Below are positions 17,845 through 25,311 of a stretch of 64,000 nucleotides of DNA, piece after piece (the stretch's first letter is position 1; the number at the start of each line of letters is the position of its first letter). The notes under the pieces are model-generated. The model saw only the letters and a program-made list of their open reading frames with translations, did not search any database and was not told where the DNA came from. Source of the stretch: Methylibium sp. Root1272 (lineage in GTDB: Bacteria > Pseudomonadota > Gammaproteobacteria > Burkholderiales > Burkholderiaceae_C); contig NZ_LMDY01000013.1 in assembly GCF_001425905.1 (NCBI RefSeq), forward strand, positions 663,017 to 727,016. The letters run 5' to 3'. A program made the translations under genes and the position numbers.

Positions 17845-18459
17845 GTGTTCACCGCCCCGGTTCGACGCTGGTTTCAGCCTGCCGCAGGACGGTCGGCCGG
17901 GTGGCTGCCCGCAGTCTGGCTGGCGCTGGTGATCTGGCTGGCGGTCGGCGCGTCGCTGGCGCACGCCGACGGCATCGAGCTCAGCGCGCTGGACCTGACG
18001 CGCGGTGACGAGGGCCTGCTGCTCGGCTATACCGCCAGCGTCGTGCTGCCCCATGCGGTCGAGGACGCGCTGCAGAAGGGGGTGCCGCTGCATTTCGTGG
18101 CCGAGGCCGAGGTGCTCCGATCGCGCTGGTACTGGCGCGACAAGCGCGTAGCACGTGCCACCCGCACCTGGCGCATCACCTGGCAGCCGCTGACGCGGCG
18201 CTACCGCGTCAATTTCGGCAGCCTGAGCCAGAGCTACGACTCGCTGTCCGACGCCCTGTGGGTGGTGCAGCGCGCCACCCGCTGGAAGCTCGCTGAGGCC
18301 GGCGACCTGGACGACGGCAACGGCCAGTACCTCGAGTTCAGCCTGCGGCTCGACACCTCGCAGCTGCCGCGGCCCCTGCAGATCAGCTTCGGCGGCCAGG
18401 CCGAATGGGCGCTCGAGGTCGAGCGCCGGCTGGCCGTGCCCGAGGCGCAGCCGCGCTGA
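17845..18459 (+). CDS. DUF4390 protein, exported
   Basis: A 204-residue protein with a signal or anchor segment (VWLALVIWLAVGASLAHADG) and a single DUF4390-type beta-rich domain (RWYWRDKRVARATRTWRITWQPLTRRYRV). Function unknown. It begins with GTG. Its fixed position directly before the ntrY-like sensor in this order suggests a periplasmic role tied to that sensor, but that is an inference from context. Confidence 0.8.
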   Translation: MFTAPVRRWFQPAAGRSAGWLPAVWLALVIWLAVGASLAHADGIELSALDLTRGDEGLLLGYTASVVLPHAVEDALQKGVPLHFVAEAEVLRSRWYWRDKRVARATRTWRITWQPLTRRYRVNFGSLSQSYDSLSDALWVVQRATRWKLAEAGDLDDGNGQYLEFSLRLDTSQLPRPLQISFGGQAEWALEVERRLAVPEAQPR

Positions 18460-18483
18460 GCCGCGAACGCGCACACCTCGGCA

Positions 18484-20823
18484 ATGACCCCCGAACGCCT
18501 GCGCCGCCGTCTGGCGCTGCTGCTCACGCGGCACCCGGACCGCCGCGTGTCGCGCGGCGTCTGGGTCGTCGCGCTGGCTGCCACCACGGCGGCGGCGCTG
18601 GTGCTGACCTTCCTGCTGGCGATCGCCACCAACAACCGCGAGTTCTACGAGCGGTATTACAACGCGCTGCTATGGGTCAACGTCGTGATCGCGACCGTGC
18701 TGGTCGGTGTGATCGCGGTCGGCGCGGTGCGGCTGGCCGCGCGGGTGCTGCGCGGCCGCTTCGGCTCGCGGCTGCTGCTGCGGCTGGCGGCGATCTTCGG
18801 CGTGGTGGCGGTGGTGCCCGGGGCGCTGGTCTACACGGTGAGCTACCAGTTCGTGTCACGCAGCATCGAGAGCTGGTTCGACGTGCGTGTCGAGGGTGCG
18901 CTGGAGGCCGGCCTGAACCTGGGGCGTGGCACGCTCGATACGCTGGTCAACGATCTCGCTGGCAAGACGCGCGTCGCGGCCGAGCGGCTCGGTGAAGCGC
19001 CCGAGCGTCAGCAGCCGCTGGCCCTGGAGCGACTGCGCGAGCAGCTCACGGCGCAGGACGTGGCGGTGCTCGGGGCGGCCGGCCAGGTGCTGTCGAGCGC
19101 CGGCGCCGCCGCGGTGCTGGCACCCGAGCGGCCCGGCCTGGCCTTGCTGCGGCAGGCGCGCACCGCGCGCGTGACCACGCAGATCGAGGGGCTGGACGAC
19201 GATGGCGCCGCCACGCGCATCCCCGGCGTCTCGGTCGCCGACCCGCCGCCGCCCCAGCCGCGCGTGCGCGTCATCGCCCTGATTCCGGCCACCGGCTTCT
19301 CGCTCAGCCGCGAGGACCGCTACCTGGTGGTGAGCCAGTTGCTGCCGGCCACGCTGGCGGCCAACGCGCTGGCGGTGCAGAGCGCCTACCGCGAGTACCA
19401 GCAGCGCTCGCTGGCGCGCGAGGGCCTGCGCAAGATGTACATCGGCACGCTCACGCTGACGCTGATCCTCGCAGTGTTCGGCGCGATGCTGCTGGCGGTG
19501 ACCTTCGGCAACCGGCTGGCGCGTCCGCTGCTGCTGCTGGCCGACGGCGTGCGCGAGGTGGCGCGCGGCGACCTGAGCCCGAAGCCGGTGTTCGCCTCGG
19601 GCGACGAGCTCGGCGGGTTGACGCGTTCGTTCGCCGACATGACCCAGCAACTCGCCGACGCCCGCGGGCTGGTCGAACAGAGCGTGGCCGAGCTCGAGAC
19701 GGCGCGCGGCAAGCTGCAGGCCATCCTCGACAACATGAGTGCCGGCGTGATCGTGTTCGACCGCGACCGTTGCATCGACAGCGTGAACGCCGGTGCGACC
19801 CGCATCCTGCGCGTGCCGTTGTCGGCCTATCTCGGGCGCGGGCTGGCCGAGGTGCCCGGCCTCGAAGGCTTCGACGCGGCGCTGGCCCGGCGCTTCGACC
19901 AGATCGAGAGCGGCTCCGAGCTCGGCGACCGCGACCACTGGCAGGACTCCTTCGAACTCGCGACGGCGTCCGACCGCGATCCGCTGACCCTGTTGGTGCG
20001 CGGCGCGCCGCTGCCGGCCGGCGGGCAGGGCGGCGCGGCGCGGCTGGTGGTGTTCGACGACATCACCGAGCTCGTCTCGGCCCAGCGCGCCGAGGCCTGG
20101 GGCGAGGTGGCGCGCCGGCTCGCGCACGAGATCAAGAACCCGCTCACGCCGATCCAGTTGTCGGCCGAGCGCATCCAGCACCGGCTCGAAGCCAAGCTGG
20201 AAGTGCCGGATCAGCAGATGCTGGCCAAGTCGGTGAGCACCATCGTCACCCAGGTGCAGGCGATGAAGCAGCTGGTCAACGAATTCCGCGACTACGCCCG
20301 CCTGCCGGCCGCCCAGCTGGCGCCGCTGGACCTCAACGCGCTGGTGGCCGAGGTACTGGGCCTGTATGCCGAGGTGCAGGAGTCGGGTCGCCTGCGCGTC
20401 GAGCTGGCCGAGGGCCTGCCGCGGATCCAGGGCGATGCCACGCAGCTGCGGCAGGTGGTGCACAACCTGGTGCAGAACGCTCTGGACGCGGTGGCCGAGC
20501 GGCCCGACGGCCAGGTGCGGCTGCGCACCGAGGGGGCGCTCAACGAGCGCGGCGAGTGGCGCGCGGTGCGGCTGGTCGTCGCCGACAACGGCCCGGGCTT
20601 CAGCGAGCGCATGCTCAAGCGTGCCTTCGAGCCCTATGTGACGACCAAGACCAAGGGCACCGGACTGGGTCTTGCGGTGGTCAAGAAGATCGCCGACGAA
20701 CATGGTGCGCGCGTGCGCCTGGCCAACCTCGCGGGCGACGCGGCGGCCGCGGACGACGCACCGTCTGTCGGGGGGGCACAAGTTTCGCTATCATTTTCGA
20801 AATGGCTGCCCCCTCAGGGTTAG
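18484..20823 (+). CDS. ntrY: NtrY-like sensor histidine kinase
   Basis: A membrane sensor kinase of 779 residues. Three hydrophobic segments lie in the first 125 residues, followed by a periplasmic region to about 310, a further membrane helix (LTLTLILAVFGAMLLAV), a HAMP segment, a PAS domain near 400-520 and the kinase core. The phosphoacceptor is His548 in LAHEIKNPLTPIQLSAERIQ; the ATP site shows NLVQNALDA, DNGPGF and GTGLGLAVVKK. In related bacteria NtrY/NtrX pairs respond to nitrogen or redox state; the signal here is unknown. The partner regulator follows 45 bases downstream. Confidence 0.94.
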   Translation: MTPERLRRRLALLLTRHPDRRVSRGVWVVALAATTAAALVLTFLLAIATNNREFYERYYNALLWVNVVIATVLVGVIAVGAVRLAARVLRGRFGSRLLLRLAAIFGVVAVVPGALVYTVSYQFVSRSIESWFDVRVEGALEAGLNLGRGTLDTLVNDLAGKTRVAAERLGEAPERQQPLALERLREQLTAQDVAVLGAAGQVLSSAGAAAVLAPERPGLALLRQARTARVTTQIEGLDDDGAATRIPGVSVADPPPPQPRVRVIALIPATGFSLSREDRYLVVSQLLPATLAANALAVQSAYREYQQRSLAREGLRKMYIGTLTLTLILAVFGAMLLAVTFGNRLARPLLLLADGVREVARGDLSPKPVFASGDELGGLTRSFADMTQQLADARGLVEQSVAELETARGKLQAILDNMSAGVIVFDRDRCIDSVNAGATRILRVPLSAYLGRGLAEVPGLEGFDAALARRFDQIESGSELGDRDHWQDSFELATASDRDPLTLLVRGAPLPAGGQGGAARLVVFDDITELVSAQRAEAWGEVARRLAHEIKNPLTPIQLSAERIQHRLEAKLEVPDQQMLAKSVSTIVTQVQAMKQLVNEFRDYARLPAAQLAPLDLNALVAEVLGLYAEVQESGRLRVELAEGLPRIQGDATQLRQVVHNLVQNALDAVAERPDGQVRLRTEGALNERGEWRAVRLVVADNGPGFSERMLKRAFEPYVTTKTKGTGLGLAVVKKIADEHGARVRLANLAGDAAAADDAPSVGGAQVSLSFSKWLPPQG

Positions 20824-20868
20824 CCTTCAGGCCACGCCGACACGGCATGTGCCACGCACCGGGACCCC

Positions 20869-21558
20869 ATGGCGACCATCCTTGTTGTAGACGACGAACT
20901 CGGCATCCGCGCACTGCTGTCGGACATCCTGAGCGACGAGGGCCACAGCGTCGAACTGGCCGAGAACGCCGCTGAGGCCCGGGCGTCGAGGGAGCGTACA
21001 CGGCCCGACCTGGTGTTGCTCGACATCTGGATGCCGGACGTCGATGGCGTCACGCTGCTCAAGGAATGGGGCAGCTGCAACCTGCTGACGATGCCGGTGA
21101 TCATGATGTCGGGCCACGGCACGATCGACACCGCCGTCGAGGCGATCAAGTTCGGTGCGATGGCCTTCCTCGAGAAGCCCATCACGCTGCAGAAGCTGCT
21201 GCGGGCCGTCGAGCAGGGCCTGGCCAAGCCGGCCGCGCGGCCGGTGGCCACCGTGACGCCGCTGCGCCCCGGCGAGCGCGGCGATGTGCTGGCCATCGAC
21301 TCGCAGCACGGCGGGCTGTCCGGCGCGCAGCCGGTGGCCCTGGGCCTGCAGCCCGAACAGAGCTTCGAGCTCGACCGGCCGCTGCGCGAAGCGCGCGATG
21401 CCTTCGAGAAGGCCTACTTCGAATTCCACCTCGCGCGCGAGAACGGCAGCATGACGCGCGTGGCCGAGAAGACGGGCCTCGAGCGCACCCACCTGTACCG
21501 CAAGCTCAAGCAGCTCGGTGTCGACCTCAGCCGCGGCAAGAAGGGTGCGGCCGCCTGA
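20869..21558 (+). CDS. ntrX: NtrX-like response regulator lacking the AAA+ domain
   Basis: Only 229 residues: a receiver domain (1-120) with acidic pair Asp8/Asp9, phosphoacceptor Asp52 (LVLLDIWMPD) and conserved Lys in LEKPI; a 50-residue linker; and a C-terminal Fis-type helix-turn-helix (SMTRVAEKTGLERTHLYRKLKQLGV). Classical NtrX proteins have a sigma-54-activating ATPase of about 230 residues between these parts; no Walker motifs or GAFTGA loop occur here. It therefore cannot remodel sigma-54 polymerase by the usual mechanism and probably acts as a simple DNA-binding regulator. Its partner is the ntrY-like kinase just upstream. Confidence 0.92.
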   Translation: MATILVVDDELGIRALLSDILSDEGHSVELAENAAEARASRERTRPDLVLLDIWMPDVDGVTLLKEWGSCNLLTMPVIMMSGHGTIDTAVEAIKFGAMAFLEKPITLQKLLRAVEQGLAKPAARPVATVTPLRPGERGDVLAIDSQHGGLSGAQPVALGLQPEQSFELDRPLREARDAFEKAYFEFHLARENGSMTRVAEKTGLERTHLYRKLKQLGVDLSRGKKGAAA

Positions 21559-21575
21559 GCCGCCGGCGGTGCTGC

Positions 21576-21581
21576 TACACT
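21576..21581 (+). promoter_or_regulatory. Putative extended -10 of tRNA-Phe
   Basis: TACACT preceded by TGC, 10 bases before the mature 5' end of the tRNA. Confidence 0.5.
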
Positions 21582-21591
21582 GCGGCCCCTT

Positions 21592-21667
21592 GGCTCGGTA
21601 GCTCAGTTGGTAGAGCAGCGGATTGAAAATCCGCGTGTCGGTGGTTCGATTCCGCCCCGAGCCACCA
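21592..21667 (+). tRNA. tRNA-Phe (GAA)
   Basis: A 76-base cloverleaf: acceptor arms GGCTCGG and CCGAGCC, D-arm GCTCAGTTGGTAGAGC, anticodon stem GCGGA/TCCGC enclosing TTGAAAA with anticodon GAA, T-loop GGTTCGATTCC and encoded 3' ACCA. A perfect-stem terminator follows at once, so it is a single-gene transcript with its own -10 hexamer. Confidence 0.97.
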
Positions 21668-21673
21668 AATCCG

Positions 21674-21698
21674 AAACGGCCCCTGTGCGGGGCCGTTT
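21674..21698 (+). terminator. Intrinsic terminator after tRNA-Phe
   Basis: AAACGGCCCC and GGGGCCGTTT form a perfect 10-bp stem around TGTGC; the U-run is short (TTT). Confidence 0.85.
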
Positions 21699-21820
21699 GC
21701 ATTTCAGGGGGCCTGCCGGCAGGCATCCCGAGGACGCCGGTGCGACGAGCCTGACCGGCCCCGGTTCTTGCCAGGTACAGAACCTTCCGGGCGGCGCCTG
21801 CTCCAACCGGCCCGAGAGGG

Positions 21821-21842
21821 AGCGCGCACTACAATGCGCGCT
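21821..21842 (+). promoter_or_regulatory. yajC promoter -10 inside a palindrome
   Basis: TACAAT (21830-21835) is flanked by perfect 8-base arms AGCGCGCA and TGCGCGCT. The hexamer is 39 bases before the yajC GTG. The palindrome could be an operator or a 5' hairpin. Confidence 0.45.
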
Positions 21843-21874
21843 GTCGTTGGTGCAACCAATTCAAGGACGAGACA

Positions 21875-22201
21875 GTGTTCATTTCCGAAGCTTTTGCCCA
21901 GGCCGCTCCGGCCGCCGCCGCCGGTGGGGAGTCGAGCCTGCTCACGATGCTGCCGCTCGTGCTGATGTTCGTGGTGCTGTATTTCGTGATGATCCGCCCG
22001 CAGATGAAGCGCCAGAAGGAGCACAAGGCGATGGTCGATGCGCTGGCCAAGGGCGACGAGGTCGTGACCGCCGGTGGCGTGCTCGGCAAGGTGGCGAAGA
22101 TCGGTGACACCTACCTGCACGTCGAGGTCGCCAGCGGTGTGGAACTGCAGGTGCAGCGTTCTGCCGTGGTGCAGGTGCTGCCCAAGGGCACGCTGAAGTA
22201 G
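21875..22201 (+). CDS. yajC: Sec translocon accessory subunit YajC
   Basis: Small inner-membrane protein (108 residues) that associates with SecDF and YidC. It has an N-terminal tail, one membrane helix (TMLPLVLMFVVLYFVMI) followed by RPQMKRQKEHKAM, and the conserved GDEVVTAGGVLGKV segment. GTG start. It leads the yajC-secD-secF cluster, the usual order. Confidence 0.96.
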   Translation: MFISEAFAQAAPAAAAGGESSLLTMLPLVLMFVVLYFVMIRPQMKRQKEHKAMVDALAKGDEVVTAGGVLGKVAKIGDTYLHVEVASGVELQVQRSAVVQVLPKGTLK

Positions 22202-22237
22202 ACGCAGGCGATCGCGCCGCGTGCGGCGCGAGGCCCG

Positions 22238-22270
22238 AAGGCCGCGGTCACCGCTGGGTGTCGCGGCCTT
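22238..22270 (+). other. Hairpin between yajC and secD
   Basis: AAGGCCGCG and CGCGGCCTT make a 9-bp stem with a 15-base loop. The following bases are TCG rather than a T-run, so it may be a weak terminator or an mRNA-stability element that lowers secDF expression relative to yajC. Confidence 0.4.
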
Positions 22271-22335
22271 TCGTGCAAACAAGGGCGCCGTGTCTCACGG
22301 TGCCAGGACGGGGGGCCTCCCCCGAGGATGCTGCA

Positions 22336-24216
22336 ATGAACCGCTACCCATGGTGGAAGTACGCGATCCTGGCGATCGCGTTGCTGGTCGGGCTGGTCTA
22401 CACCCTGCCCAACTTCTTCGGCGAGGCGCCTGCCGTGCAGGTGTCGAGTGGCAAGGCGACGCTGAAGGTCGACGCGACGGTGGTGCCACGCGTCCAGCAG
22501 GCCTTGCAGGCGGCCGGCCTGCAGGCCGATTTCGTGCAACTCGACGGCGCGTCGATCAAGGCACGCTTCCGCGACACCGATGTGCAGATCAAGGCCAAGG
22601 ACGCCATCGCCAAGGCCTTGAACCCGGATCCGGCCGATCCGGGCTACATCGTTGCGCTGAACCTGCTGTCACGTTCGCCCACCTGGCTGAGTTCGCTGCA
22701 TGCGTTGCCGATGTACCTCGGCCTCGACTTGCGCGGCGGGGTGCACTTCCTGATGCAGGTCGACATGAAGGCGGCGCTGACCAAGCGTGCCGACGCGCTG
22801 ACCGGCGACATCCGCAGCCTGCTGCGCGACAAGAACATCCGCCATGCCGGCATCGCGCGCGAAGGCAATGCGGTGACGATCGCTTTCCGCGACTCCGCGA
22901 CGCGCAGCGCTGCACGGGCGGCTCTGACCGAGCCGCTGCCCGATCTGCAGTGGGCCGAAGCGGGCCGTGACAGCGAGTTCACGCTGATCGGCAGCCTGAA
23001 GCCCGAGGCGGCGCGCCGCGTGCAGGATCAGGCCATCAAGCAGAACATCACGACGCTGCACAACCGGATCAACGAGCTCGGCGTGGCCGAGCCGGTGATC
23101 CAGCAGCAGGGCGCCGACCGCGTGGTGGTGCAGTTGCCTGGCGTGCAGGACACGGCCAAGGCGAAGGACATCATCGGCCGCACGGCCACGCTCGAGCTGC
23201 GCATGGTGGACGACAGCACCGAGGCGGCTGCGGCGGCGACCGGCGCCGGGCCGGTGCCGTTCGGGACCGAGCGCTATGTCGAGCGCGGCGGCGCGGCGCT
23301 GATCGTCAAGCGCCAGGTGATCCTCACCGGCGACAGCCTGACCGACGCACAACCCGGCTTCGATGGCCAGACGCAGGAGCCCGCCGTGCACCTGACGGTG
23401 GACGCCAAGGGCGCGCGCATCATGCGCGACATCTCGCGCGACAACGTCGGCAAGCGCATGGCGATCCTGCTGTTCGAGAAGGGCAAGGGCGAGGTCGTGA
23501 CGGCGCCGGTGATCCGCGGTGAACTCGGCTCACGCTTCCAGATCTCGGGCCGCATGACGTCGCAGGAGGCGAGCGACACCGCGCTGCTGCTGCGGGCCGG
23601 CTCGCTGGCGGCGCCGATGGAGATCGTCGAGGAGCGGACCATCGGCCCGAGCCTCGGTGCCGAGAACATCGACAAGGGTTTCAACAGCGTGATCTACGGC
23701 TTTGCCGCCATCGCGGCGTTCATGTGCGCCTACTACCTGCTGTTCGGGGTGTTCTCGACCATCGCGCTGGCGGTGAACCTGCTGCTGCTGGTGGCGGTGC
23801 TGTCGATGCTGCAAGCCACGCTGACGCTGCCCGGCATCGCGGCGATCGCGCTGACGCTGGGCATGGCGATCGACGCCAACGTGCTGATCAACGAGCGGGT
23901 GCGCGAGGAGTTGCGCTCCGGCGCTTCGCCGCAAGCCGCGATCCACACCGGCTACGAACGTGCCTGGGCCACGATCCTCGACTCGAACATCACCACGCTG
24001 ATCGCAGGCATCGCGCTGCTGGCCTTCGGCTCCGGTCCGGTGCGCGGCTTCGCGGTCGTGCATTGCCTGGGCATCCTGACGTCGATGTTCTCCGCGGTGC
24101 TGTTCTCGCGCGGCCTGGTGAACCTCTGGTACGGGCGGCGCAAGAAGCTCAAGGGCGTGTCGATCGGTCAGGTGTGGCGCCCGGATGGCGCCGCGCCGCC
24201 GGCAGCCCAGGCTTGA
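22336..24216 (+). CDS. secD: Protein translocase subunit SecD
   Basis: Component of the proton-driven SecDF motor that pulls proteins across the inner membrane. The 626 residues start with a membrane helix (YAILAIALLVGLVYTLPNFF), then the periplasmic domain with LGLDLRGGVHFLMQVD, and a C-terminal RND-type block with five helices including MAIDANVLINERVREEL. The ATG at 22336 matches the family N-terminus (MNRYPWWKY). secF follows after 18 bases. Confidence 0.97.
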   Translation: MNRYPWWKYAILAIALLVGLVYTLPNFFGEAPAVQVSSGKATLKVDATVVPRVQQALQAAGLQADFVQLDGASIKARFRDTDVQIKAKDAIAKALNPDPADPGYIVALNLLSRSPTWLSSLHALPMYLGLDLRGGVHFLMQVDMKAALTKRADALTGDIRSLLRDKNIRHAGIAREGNAVTIAFRDSATRSAARAALTEPLPDLQWAEAGRDSEFTLIGSLKPEAARRVQDQAIKQNITTLHNRINELGVAEPVIQQQGADRVVVQLPGVQDTAKAKDIIGRTATLELRMVDDSTEAAAAATGAGPVPFGTERYVERGGAALIVKRQVILTGDSLTDAQPGFDGQTQEPAVHLTVDAKGARIMRDISRDNVGKRMAILLFEKGKGEVVTAPVIRGELGSRFQISGRMTSQEASDTALLLRAGSLAAPMEIVEERTIGPSLGAENIDKGFNSVIYGFAAIAAFMCAYYLLFGVFSTIALAVNLLLLVAVLSMLQATLTLPGIAAIALTLGMAIDANVLINERVREELRSGASPQAAIHTGYERAWATILDSNITTLIAGIALLAFGSGPVRGFAVVHCLGILTSMFSAVLFSRGLVNLWYGRRKKLKGVSIGQVWRPDGAAPPAAQA

Positions 24217-24234
24217 GAAGAAGGAGACGGGTTC

Positions 24235-25269
24235 ATGGAGTTCTTCCGCATCAAGCGCGACATCCCGTTCATGAAGCACGCGTTGATCTTCAACGTCGTG
24301 TCCTTCCTGACCTTTGCTGCCGCCGTGTTCTTCCTCGTGACGCGCGGCCTGCACCTGTCGATCGAGTTCACCGGCGGCACGGTGCTCGAGGTCGAGTACG
24401 CCCAGACGGCCGATGTGCCCAAGGTACGCAGCGCCGTCGAGGCGCTGGGCTTCGGCGAGGTGCAGGTGCAGAACTTCGGCACTTCGCGCGACGTGCTGGT
24501 GCGCCTGCCGTTGCGTGGCGACGTCAAGCAGCAGGAGGTGGTGGGCCGCGTGTTCGGCGCGCTGTGCGCGGCCGAAGGTGGCCAGGTCACACAGTCGCAA
24601 TCGGTCACCGACAAGGGCGAGTCGGTCAGCGCGCAGGTCTGTGACGCCGGCGGCGCGCAGCCGGTGATGCTCAAGCGCAGCGAGTTCGTCGGGCCGCAGG
24701 TCGGCAAGGAGCTGGCGACCGACGGCGCGATGGCGCTCGGCTTCGTCGTCATTGGCATCATGATCTATCTCGCGATCCGCTTCGAATGGAAGTTCGCGGT
24801 CGCGGCGATCGTCGCCAACCTGCACGACGTGATCATCATCCTGGGCTTCTTCGCCTTCTTCCAGTGGGAGTTCTCGCTGTCGGTGCTGGCGGCCGTGCTG
24901 GCGGTGCTGGGCTATTCGGTCAACGAGTCGGTGGTCATCTTCGATCGGATCCGCGAGGCTTTCCGCCGCTACCGCAAGATGAACACCCACCAGGTGATCG
25001 ACCATGCGATCACCTCGACGATGAGCCGCACCATCATCACGCACGGATCGACACAGATGATGGTGTTGTCGATGCTGCTGTTCGGCGGTGCGACGCTGCA
25101 CTACTTCGCGATCGCGCTGACGATCGGCATCCTGTTCGGCATCTATTCTTCGGTGTTCGTCGCCGCGGCCATTGCGATGTGGCTGGGCGTCAAGCGGGAG
25201 GATCTGATGAAGTCGGGAGGCGTCAAGGGCGGCGATCCCGACGATCCGAATGCAGGGGCCGTGGTGTAG
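24235..25269 (+). CDS. secF: Protein translocase subunit SecF
   Basis: Second half of the SecDF motor, 344 residues. Hallmarks are FRIKRDIPFMKH at the N-terminus, the periplasmic LSIEFTGGTVLEVEY and the membrane-helix motif YSVNESVVIFDRIRE. AAGGAG lies 8 bases before the ATG. It closes the yajC-secD-secF unit. Confidence 0.97.
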   Translation: MEFFRIKRDIPFMKHALIFNVVSFLTFAAAVFFLVTRGLHLSIEFTGGTVLEVEYAQTADVPKVRSAVEALGFGEVQVQNFGTSRDVLVRLPLRGDVKQQEVVGRVFGALCAAEGGQVTQSQSVTDKGESVSAQVCDAGGAQPVMLKRSEFVGPQVGKELATDGAMALGFVVIGIMIYLAIRFEWKFAVAAIVANLHDVIIILGFFAFFQWEFSLSVLAAVLAVLGYSVNESVVIFDRIREAFRRYRKMNTHQVIDHAITSTMSRTIITHGSTQMMVLSMLLFGGATLHYFAIALTIGILFGIYSSVFVAAAIAMWLGVKREDLMKSGGVKGGDPDDPNAGAVV

Positions 25270-25311
25270 AGTTGAAACAGCCTGTCTAATCGTCGTCAGC
25301 CCCTATCCTCC

